Assembly: GCA_964393615.1 (NCBI GenBank)
Contig: CAYMUR010000086.1
Span: forward strand, 1 to 23,510
DNA: 23,510 nt
DNA from: CAYMUR01 sp964393615
GTDB lineage: Bacteria; Planctomycetota; Planctomycetia; Pirellulales; Pirellulaceae
Direction of reading: 5' to 3'
Shown: positions 7,766 to 14,331 of the stretch, piece after piece
Layout of the letters: every line of letters begins with the position of its first letter
Position numbering within the stretch: the stretch's first letter is position 1
The notes under the pieces: generated by a model
What the model was told of the DNA's origin: nothing
What the model saw: the letters and a program-made list of their open reading frames with translations, nothing else
Database searches by the model: none
Position numbers and translations under genes: made by a program

Positions 7766-9169
7766 CTATGCCAAGACTTGTCGCAAAATGCGCCGTTCTT
7801 CGACACCGGTTAATCGCTTGTCGAGGCCTTGGTGGGCAAAGGTGAGTTGGTGATGATCGAGTCCCATCAAGTGCAGGATGGTGGCATGAAAATCGGAAAC
7901 ATGGCAGTGTTCTTCTACGGCTTCAAACCCCAACTCGTCGGTGGCACCCACCGCTTGGCCGCCTTTGACACCACCTCCGGCCAGCCAGGTGCTAAACCCG
8001 TAAGGATTGTGATCACGACCAGGTTTCCCTTTACCCTCGCTGGTTGGGGTGCGGCCAAATTCTCCACCCCAAATGAGTAGGGTATCGTCCCATAAGCCAC
8101 GATTCTTCAAGTCGGTCATCAAGGCTGCCATGGGCTGGTCAGTTTCTCCGGCATGTAATTTGTGATTTTGAATACAGTTGGTGTGGGCATCCCACGATGT
8201 CGCGTTGCCAGCCCCACCAGAGTATAGTTGTACGAACCTGACACCCCGCTCTAATAATCGACGAGCCAGCAGGCACTGTCGGCCATAAATCTCGGTGTTC
8301 GCATGGTTGACGCCATACATTTCTTTGGTCTTTTCACTTTCCTCTTCAATATCGACTGCCGTAACGGCAGAGGTTTGCATTCGGTATGCGAGTTCGTAAG
8401 ATTTGATGCGAGCTACCAGTTCTGAATCTTCCTGCCGACTTCCCAAGTGCTCACGATTCAATTTTGACAGTAGGTTAATTCCTTGAAATTGCCGACCCGT
8501 ACTGATACCTGGAGGATTGTCCAGGTTCAACAAGGGAGGGCCGGATCCGCGGAACAGCGTCCCTTGGTAAATGGCCGGCATATAACCTGCGGACCAACAT
8601 GCGGTACCTGCCCGCGTTCCGCCGCGGGGATCCGACATGACGACAAAAGTGGGGAGATTGTCGTTCATTGATCCCAGCCCGTAGGACAGCCACGATCCAA
8701 GGCTTGGATGTCCCAGTAAGATACTTCCGCTATTCATCTGAAGTAATCCAGGGCCGTGTCCCGGTGCATCGCAGTGCATCGAACGGATGACGCAAAGTGA
8801 GTCAGCATGTCGGGAAAGGTGTGGATAGAGCTCACTGATTTCTAAACCACTCTCTCCATGACGGGAAAATTGAAACGCCGATTTAGCCAGGTGTCCTACT
8901 GGTCGCTCATTTGAGCCAACGTCCAGTTTGCCATGGTACGGTTGATCATGGTGTTTGACCAACGCGGGCTTGGGGTCAAAAGTGTCAACGTGGCTTGGTC
9001 CACCGTTCATAAAGAAATAGACAACGCGTTTGGCATGGCCGGGGAAATGTGGCTGTTGTGCTGACGTCGCCAGGCCGGCACCACTTTCACGCCGGATAAG
9101 GTCCAGCAATGCAAGAGCTCCGAACCCACCCCCATTTTTCCAAAGAAATTCACGACGATGTAGCGTCAT
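7766..9169 (-). CDS. DUF1501 protein, Tat-exported
   Basis: A 467-residue protein beginning MTLHRREFLWKNGGGFGALA, a typical RRxF Tat leader for this family. The metal-site segments are the most canonical of the four copies in the window: NGGPSHVDTFDPKPA near residue 55, GEFGRTP, GRDHNPYGFSTWLAGG, and SDFHATILHLMGLDHHQ near the end. The central segment ISELYPHLSRHADSLCVIRS is also standard DUF1501. ATG 9169 is preferred over the ATG at 9196, because 9196 would overlap the preceding stop (9174-9176) and adds nothing conserved. The start is then 4 nt after that stop, so translation is probably coupled to the DUF1553 gene upstream. If that gene is really frameshifted, expression of this one may suffer. 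Confidence 0.92.
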   Translation of the reverse strand: MTLHRREFLWKNGGGFGALALLDLIRRESGAGLATSAQQPHFPGHAKRVVYFFMNGGPSHVDTFDPKPALVKHHDQPYHGKLDVGSNERPVGHLAKSAFQFSRHGESGLEISELYPHLSRHADSLCVIRSMHCDAPGHGPGLLQMNSGSILLGHPSLGSWLSYGLGSMNDNLPTFVVMSDPRGGTRAGTACWSAGYMPAIYQGTLFRGSGPPLLNLDNPPGISTGRQFQGINLLSKLNREHLGSRQEDSELVARIKSYELAYRMQTSAVTAVDIEEESEKTKEMYGVNHANTEIYGRQCLLARRLLERGVRFVQLYSGGAGNATSWDAHTNCIQNHKLHAGETDQPMAALMTDLKNRGLWDDTLLIWGGEFGRTPTSEGKGKPGRDHNPYGFSTWLAGGGVKGGQAVGATDELGFEAVEEHCHVSDFHATILHLMGLDHHQLTFAHQGLDKRLTGVEERRILRQVLA

Positions 9170-9173
9170 AGAT

Positions 9174-10646
9174 CTAATCCGGGTACACAAACTCATTGAG
9201 ATTAAAAATTAACCGGCAAACCTGTTCAAGTGACCGACGTCTCGCCAGCTCTGGAGCGATAATTTCCCCTTGGTCCGTCGTCTCTTGGATTTGTTTTTCC
9301 GTGTCACGTTTCAGGAAGTTGAACAGCATGGTCTGTTCGGAGTCGGTTGGGGGGCGTGAGAGAGCCAAACGGTACGCTAAAGTGATTTGTGACTGGGGCT
9401 CATCTCCCGCTTCACGTTTCAATCTTTGGGCAAAATGCCGCGACTGGCGATTTGTAAATTCTCCGTTAAATAACATCAGTGCCTGGGGCGCAACGGTGGT
9501 CACCGGTCGTTGGTCAACACTTTGTGTTGTGTCGCAGAAATCCATCACTTCTAATATCGGCAAGACGAGTGACCGCTGTAGGCAGGCGTAAATGGTGCGA
9601 CGTGATGCTTCCACTTCGTTAAAGGTGTGCCAGTCAGTGAGTTCGATTTCAGGTCGAAAATGTCCCTCTCGATCCGTCGCAGAAAGAAAGGGATACATCG
9701 CCGGGCCGTATTTCTTGTGATTGAGTTGTCCACTGACAGCGAGCATCGAATCGCGAATGATTTCGACTTCCAAACGACGCCGTGGAAATCGATGCAGCAA
9801 GCGGTTGTCGGGATCCTGTTCACGATATTGGGGATTTCCTTGCTGGCTCATGCGATAAGTATTGCTACACATGATCAACCGGTGGAGTTTTTTCAGAGAC
9901 CAATTACCTTCTTTGATAAACCAACTAGCCAGCCAGTCAAGTAATTCAGGATGGGTCGGTTTTTCGCCCTGGCTGCCGAAATCACTCGGAGTGCGTACCA
10001 AGGCCTCGCCGAAATGAAATTGCCAGACGCGGTTTACAATCACCCTCGCAGTTAAGGGATTATCAGGATGGATGATCCAAGTCGCTAGCGACAGACGTCT
10101 TCGGCTGGTGAATTCGTCGGGGGACAGGAATTTTGGCTGTTTGTTGACAAGTGCGGCGGGCACGGCAGGCTGCACTTCTGGACCACGGTTGTGAATGGAA
10201 CCCCGTACCATCAGATAAGTCGGAGGTGCTTCGGGCGAATCTTCATACATGAAGTAGCCTTGCGGGAATTCCTCCACGGCTGCCAGTTCTTTTAACCAAT
10301 TGAGTTCGCGTTCCCAGGAGGCCAGTTGTTTCTCTAAGTTTTTTGTTTTTGTCAACTTCCTGGGTTCCGCAGATGAATTTTCTGCTGGCGTTATTGTTGG
10401 AACAGACGCCGCCTGCTGTTCGTGTGCCGTGCGGTATGTCGCGATTTGTTCTATCAACTCCGCAATCCGGTCGCCTGCTGTCTCTTTGGCTTTCAATTGG
10501 GCGGGAGAGGCGGCCGGCAATGTGAAAGGATGACGTTCCTTTTGAGAACGCTTGAGCGGATTGAAAATAGATACCAGGCTATAGTATTCCTGGGCGGTAA
10601 TGGGATCGTACTTGTGGTCGTGACAGCGTGCACAGCCCAAAGTCAT
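9174..10646 (-). pseudogene. DUF1549/DUF1553 protein, C-terminal part of a frameshifted gene
   Basis: This is the 3' part of a gene whose 5' part is read in another frame (10579-11319). The frame opens at 10646 and family homology begins directly with TLGCARCHDHKYDP, the CxxCH at the end of DUF1549. It continues through a coiled-coil-like linker and a full DUF1553 (LATWIIHPDNPLTARVIVNR, WQFHFGEALVRTPSDFGS, TYRMSQQ, LLHRFPRRRLEVE, VMDFCDTTQS). It ends in a normal C-terminus (NEFVYPD), 4 nt before the DUF1501 start at 9169. The M at 10646 is unlikely to be a genuine start because it lies within the middle of the DUF1549 fold. Nothing else in this part looks decayed, so the lesion is either recent or an assembly error. 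Confidence 0.8.
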
Positions 10647-11319
10647 CTAATTGGGCGGCCCGTTCTTCGTCCCGTTCCTTTTTAAAAATGTTAGCGCCTC
10701 GTTCTGCGTCCCAAGGACCAACGCGATAGTAGCCCGTCGCGATCATGCTTTCACTGTTGGCATAGGGAATTTCATCTCCTGCCAGTTGTTCCAGGACAAA
10801 TCGATCGTATGTTTTGTCCATGTTGAGTGCTTGAATGACGTAGTCACGGTACTGGTAAACGAGCGGTTTTAGAAAGTCTTTTTCATAGCCATTTGTGTCA
10901 CCGTAGCGGACTAAATCGAGCCAATGTCGTCCCCAGCGCTCCCCGTAGCCCGGTGAAGCGAGCAGCTGATCAACGAGACGGTCAAAGGATTGTGTCGAAT
11001 CCTGCTTCGTGAAATGCTGCTGTCGATCAACACTTGCCGGCAGCCCTGTCAGGTCGAGATACATTCGGCGCAGCAGGTGATGTGAAAGGGCCGCGGGCGC
11101 TGGGCGCCAGTTTTGTGCCTCCAGTTTAGCCAGGACGAAATGGTCAATAGGGTTCCGGGCCCAGCCCTGGTCTCTAATGGAAGGAATCGCAGGGCGTTGG
11201 GGTACTGTGAACGACCAGTGTTTTGCGGCTTGTTGCTTCGTATCGTTTGCCAACTCGTGGGACGAATCATCGGCAGCTGCCGAGGTGAGAAAAATGCAAG
11301 AGATTGCTATTCGAATCAT
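10579..11319 (-). pseudogene. DUF1549 protein lacking PSCyt1, N-terminal part of a frameshifted gene
   Basis: The reading frame starts at the ATG at 11319 (a GTG at 11328 is possible) with a short signal peptide (MIRIAISCIFLTSAAADD). It goes directly into the DUF1549 lead-in (KHWSFTVPQRPAIPS, ARNPIDHFVLAKLEAQ, LRRMYLDLTGLPAS, RWGRHWLDLVRYGDTNGYEK). Unlike the other two copies in the window it has no cytochrome-c domain. Family similarity ends at RAAQLDD (10642-10647); the remaining codons down to the stop at 10579 are out of frame. The other copies have about 12-13 further residues before their CARCHDHK motif. A non-multiple-of-three deletion of roughly 38-41 bases therefore best explains the break. 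Together with 9174-10646 it would form a protein of about 750 residues, encoded upstream of and coupled to a DUF1501 gene. Confidence 0.8.
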
Positions 11320-11794
11320 AGGTCCCACGTCATAGTTCCTCAGGTAAATACGATGTCACGGTGGCAATCAGTAGTTTACCATAGCACGTTTCAGCCTGCA
11401 ATTTCAACACTTTTCGACTAGCGAAATAGGCCCGAAACAAGCAAGCTTATGGGCCCGATCTAAAAATGGAAACCGGGCGCAAACGGTCTTGTGTCATTCG
11501 AAAATCGTTATCCTTTTTCGCTACAGGTGCTCCGATTGCCTCACCGGATACTTTTTCAGCCGACTTCAAAAAAATATTCCGCGAAGCGAGTGAAACGAAA
11601 ATCCCTGTTTTTCTGGGATTCTATCTCCTTGGAGCATGGGTCGTCTGCGTATGCCAGAAATTCGGGATTTTGGCTGGGCCGACATGCCCCCTTTTCGTTT
11701 CCCTAGGTTGGGGGCGTTTCCCTAGGTTGGGGGCGTTTCCCTAGGTTAGGGGCGTAGTCAAGGAAATCCAGCCAACCCCTTGGTACTATCGAGG
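11320..11794. other. Long non-coding spacer in the - strand cluster
   Basis: This 475-bp region separates the beta-propeller gene from the first DUF1549/DUF1553 gene. It holds the three 19-bp repeats (11696-11752) and a small perfect hairpin AATCCC-9 nt-GGGATT (11600-11620). A + strand ATG frame at 11466-11744 runs through the repeats; it shows no recognisable domain and I do not call it a gene. The promoter of the downstream DUF1553/DUF1501 genes presumably lies between 11320 and about 11500, but I could not pick out convincing boxes. Confidence 0.6.
11696..11752. repeat. Three tandem 19-bp repeats containing CCTAGG
   Basis: The unit CGTTTCCCTAGGTTGGGGG occurs at 11696-11714 and 11715-11733 without change. 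At 11734-11752 it recurs with one substitution (GGTTAGGGG). Each unit contains the palindrome CCTAGG followed by a G run. The array lies 43 bp beyond the stop of the beta-propeller gene and outside any convincing gene. Confidence 0.95.
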
Positions 11795-12994
11795 TCAGGG
11801 TAGTTGTGTGCGGAGTGAACCAGGGTGACCTGACAGGGGTATCCTTTTACCAGTGTGGGTGACAGTCGAACCAGCGACTTTGAGGACGGAGATCGTGTCA
11901 TCCAACAAGTCTCCCACGTAAATGTAACGCCCATTTTTGCTGAAGCCGACACCTTCGGGAAAACGTCCCACTTCGACCTCACCTGTTTTGCGGACCGTCA
12001 ATCCATCGATCGACAAAATGGCTACACTGCCGGTACGGTTAAAGAACCACTGTCCCTCGAAGAGCGGAGCACTGCCTTGCAGCAACGGCACGACCGCTAG
12101 TTTGCCATCGGGACTGATCGCTAAGCCTTCGGGGCCATCGCCTACGACGACATGATCGATGACACGTGCTGGTTGGGCGGCAAGATCGACAATGCTGACC
12201 GTGTCAAGATGGCCGTCGGGTAGGCCTTTGTTACCATTGTTGGCCACGATCGCCAGCTGGCCGTTGGGGGTGATTTGAACGTTATACGGCCAGCGGCCAA
12301 CTGCTAAATCCTGAACAGGGTTATAGTGGAGCATACCATTTTGATTTTCAATCACGGCAACGGAATGTTCCGCAAATTTGGTGACCAGGATTCTTTTGGC
12401 GTCTGGCGTGATAGCTACCGCTGCGGCCTCACCATCAATCGCAATGGTATTTTGGTGGGTGACCGTTGAACCTGTGATGGAAAAAATAGAAACGGACTGG
12501 TCTGCACGATTGGCAACAGCAGCCCACTTTCCGTCTTGGCTGATCGCCAATCCAGACGGTTGCTGTCCTGATCGGACGCTACCCAGTACTGTTGGCGTTT
12601 TTGATTTCAGGTCAATGATATGAATCTTGTCGTCCGGTGGTGATTCCCAGGCAGCGTCGTTTTTTTTCCAAAGCACGGAATTTGCCACCAGGGCCAGTGT
12701 ACCATCTGGTGTGATAGCCAGGTTTGTGGGTGGACCAAAGAGAGAATTAATGAGTGGTAATTCGGCAACCAAAGTGGGTTGGGCAGGGTTTTTTCCGATT
12801 TGAAATATGGCAACCGCATCTCGACCTGGTGTGGTTTTGACCAGCCCTTGATTGGTCAATTCGACCTTCGTGTCGATACCCACGATCATCCACTCACCAG
12901 CTTGGCTCAGTGGTGCGGTGGAAAATAGAGAGGCGATGGACAATGCGATGGACAATGCACAGCCCCAGCGTAAGAGGTCGAGAATTTTTTTCAT
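11795..12994 (-). CDS. Secreted YVTN/YncE-like beta-propeller protein
   Basis: A 399-residue protein with a clear signal peptide (MKK, then a hydrophobic stretch CALSIALSIASLF, cut near SQAGEW at about residue 33). The body is a repeated blade pattern xxITPDGxxAxVAN. Copies include LAITPDGTLALVANSV, LAISQDGKWAAVANRA, VAITPDAKRILVTKFA, VQITPNGQLAIVANNG, LAISPDGKLAVVPLLQ and VGFSKNGRYIYVGDLL. This gives at least six recognisable blades, consistent with a seven-bladed YVTN/lactonase-type propeller. It should be periplasmic or surface-exposed. Such propellers bind proteins or small ligands, and some are lactonases; no catalytic residues can be assigned here. It lies 109 bp after the epimerase-like gene on the same strand. 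A weak AAGAGA precedes the ATG. Confidence 0.85.
   Translation of the reverse strand: MKKILDLLRWGCALSIALSIASLFSTAPLSQAGEWMIVGIDTKVELTNQGLVKTTPGRDAVAIFQIGKNPAQPTLVAELPLINSLFGPPTNLAITPDGTLALVANSVLWKKNDAAWESPPDDKIHIIDLKSKTPTVLGSVRSGQQPSGLAISQDGKWAAVANRADQSVSIFSITGSTVTHQNTIAIDGEAAAVAITPDAKRILVTKFAEHSVAVIENQNGMLHYNPVQDLAVGRWPYNVQITPNGQLAIVANNGNKGLPDGHLDTVSIVDLAAQPARVIDHVVVGDGPEGLAISPDGKLAVVPLLQGSAPLFEGQWFFNRTGSVAILSIDGLTVRKTGEVEVGRFPEGVGFSKNGRYIYVGDLLDDTISVLKVAGSTVTHTGKRIPLSGHPGSLRTQLP
12933..12956. repeat. Two tandem 12-bp units inside a signal peptide
   Basis: GCGATGGACAAT is present twice head to tail. On the coding (-) strand it encodes a duplicated four-residue step (ALSI-ALSI) in the hydrophobic core of the beta-propeller leader. 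The change keeps the frame and lengthens the hydrophobic stretch. Confidence 0.85.
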
Positions 12995-13103
12995 GGTAAA
13001 TCTCTTTCTAAATAAACGAATGACAGGATTTTAATAAGGTTTAGCCACCCACACTGGTGGATGTTCCAGGGAGCGGTGAGTCCGCTGGGCAGGGTTTTTG
13101 GTC

Positions 13104-13964
13104 CTAATGGCCGGCAGCGGCTAAATGGTCATGGATCAACTTTGCAAAACGTTCTTCACTGTTATCTTGTGGTGCNNNNNNNNNNGCATAACCAATCACC
13201 TCGCGCGCATTGACAATACTCCAATACGCATGTGTGTTACCACTAATTCCATAGAAGATTTGAAAAGGGATGCCGTGCTTGTCCTCGATCGATTCAGTTT
13301 CGATGCTTTTTACGTACAGCTGGACCACGTCTCGCTGGCTAATGTAGACAGCCAAAGCACGTCGCATTGTCTGTAAATCGCCAGGTTCACAAAGTTCCAG
13401 ATCGGTTTCACGTGGACCGCCGATGCGTATTTGGATGTTGGGTAGCGAACGTCCGGTCCATCTGGCTAAGGCAAACAGAAAACCAAGATGTTCATAGGAG
13501 TCCTTGGCCCAACCATAATAGCTATGGGCCCGATTTTGTGTTTCCGGTCCAATGTAATCGAGTTTTCCATCCAGCAGTAGATTTTCGTAATAGTCAGAAG
13601 CATGATTAGAGCTGGTCATCACGACGCGCTTCACATTTTCTTCCCAGGCGGTTTGATAGATGTTGTGCGCCATACGCACATTGGCGAATTCGTCTTCAAA
13701 TTCAGCTGCGCCGACATCCATGGTTCCGGACCCTACGAAAGCATTGTGGATTACCGTATCCACCCCTTCGAATAAGTGACGGTAATTGTCCCGATTTGAG
13801 TCGACTAAATCTGCGACCTGTAAGTTTTCAAACACCGCGTTATTACCACTCGGTTGTCTGACATCCGTTAAGCTGAGGTCGTAGCGTTCCTGCAGATCGG
13901 GAATTAAAAGTGAGGAAACGACTCCACACGCTCCCGTCATGAGCACTTTTCGTTTTTTAACCAT
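13104..13964 (-). CDS. NAD-dependent epimerase/dehydratase-like protein (extended SDR)
   Basis: A 286-residue protein as read, with a ten-N gap near the C-terminus. The N-terminal Rossmann motif is TGACGVVS (residues 10-17), a TGxxGxxG variant with Ser in the last position. The acidic residue for NAD is in LTDVRQ at about 34. The catalytic region has TSS at 117-119 and YGWAK (Y150, K154), the YxxxK pair. FEGVDTVIHNAF at about 65-76 is the usual strand-4 segment. Length is short for a sugar epimerase, closer to small NAD(P)-dependent sugar-acid dehydrogenases or atypical SDRs; the substrate is not readable. AGGA precedes the ATG by about 10 nt. It is the first gene of the - strand group and is divergent from the third PSCyt1 gene. 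Confidence 0.85.
   Translation of the reverse strand: MVKKRKVLMTGACGVVSSLLIPDLQERYDLSLTDVRQPSGNNAVFENLQVADLVDSNRDNYRHLFEGVDTVIHNAFVGSGTMDVGAAEFEDEFANVRMAHNIYQTAWEENVKRVVMTSSNHASDYYENLLLDGKLDYIGPETQNRAHSYYGWAKDSYEHLGFLFALARWTGRSLPNIQIRIGGPRETDLELCEPGDLQTMRRALAVYISQRDVVQLYVKSIETESIEDKHGIPFQIFYGISGNTHAYWSIVNAREVIGYXXXXAPQDNSEERFAKLIHDHLAAAGH
13176..13185. other. Assembly gap (10 N) inside the epimerase gene
   Basis: The bases on both sides of the ten N end and begin with GC. Overlapping those two bases gives a continuous in-frame reading VIGYAPQDNSEERFAKL on the - strand. This suggests that no sequence is missing. Confidence 0.9.
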
Positions 13965-14171
13965 GGAGTAAATGTCCTGTTGTTAAAAACTAGATGGCAT
14001 GGAATTCAATAAACTGCAACACTGACATGAGTATAAAGTTTTGTCGCCTTGTGAACAATCAACCTACACGTTGATACGACGGATGATTGAATTTGTACAC
14101 TGCTGCGGTGATGTTTTCAATAATGTATCTTTACAAAAGAAGGACAGGGCAGTATGTGATAAAAGTGTCAA

Positions 14172-14200
14172 TTGATTCTTTTTGTTGCGCTAATTAGACT
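14172..14200 (+). promoter_or_regulatory. Candidate promoter for the third PSCyt1/DUF1501 pair
   Basis: TTGATT (14172-14177) and TAGACT (14195-14200) each match the sigma70 boxes at 4 of 6 positions with 17-bp spacing. The -35 hexamer is the same as in the candidate at 1318. Transcription would start near 14207, upstream of the GAAGGAG site at 14238. The rest of the divergent 13965-14247 spacer is AT-rich and shows nothing else convincing. Pattern evidence only. Confidence 0.3.
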
Positions 14201-14237
14201 GATAACTTGGCCCCCTGCCCTATCGTTATGTGCGGCC

Positions 14238-14244
14238 GAAGGAG
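14238..14244 (+). promoter_or_regulatory. Strong Shine-Dalgarno sequence GAAGGAG
   Basis: This is the best ribosome-binding match upstream of the third PSCyt1 gene. It stands 3 nt before the ATG at 14248 of a short ORF, and not before the ATG at 14328 of the main gene. The 3-nt spacing is shorter than usual. Confidence 0.4.
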
Positions 14245-14247
14245 TAG

Positions 14248-14331
14248 ATGTTTCTATTAGTGCCTTGTCTGGATAAGGTCTTGTCTTGTTTCGAGGAAAG
14301 TTCTGGAATAATTCTTGTTGTGCTGGCATGA
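14248..14331 (+). CDS. Possible 27-residue leader ORF coupled to the PSCyt1 gene
   Basis: The ATG at 14248 follows GAAGGAG and opens a 27-codon frame (start MFLLVPCLDK, end GIILVVLA). Its TGA at 14329-14331 overlaps the ATG at 14328 of the next gene in the classical ATGA arrangement. The main ATG has no ribosome-binding site of its own, so re-initiation from this ORF could drive its translation. The peptide is hydrophobic and has no known family. It may be chance, since short ORFs are common and the SD spacing is only 3 nt. A regulatory leader is inference. Confidence 0.3.
   Translation: MFLLVPCLDKVLSCFEESSGIILVVLA

Noticed and set aside
11466..11744. 92-codon + strand frame in the spacer before the broken DUF1553 gene
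   Set aside because: It runs through the 19-bp repeats and ends in repeat-encoded residues. The composition does not look like a protein, and no ribosome-binding site was seen.
13020..13103. Possible terminators (CCACC/GGTGG and AGCGG/CCGCT hairpins) after the epimerase gene
   Set aside because: The stems are only 5 bp and no T run follows on the transcribed strand.
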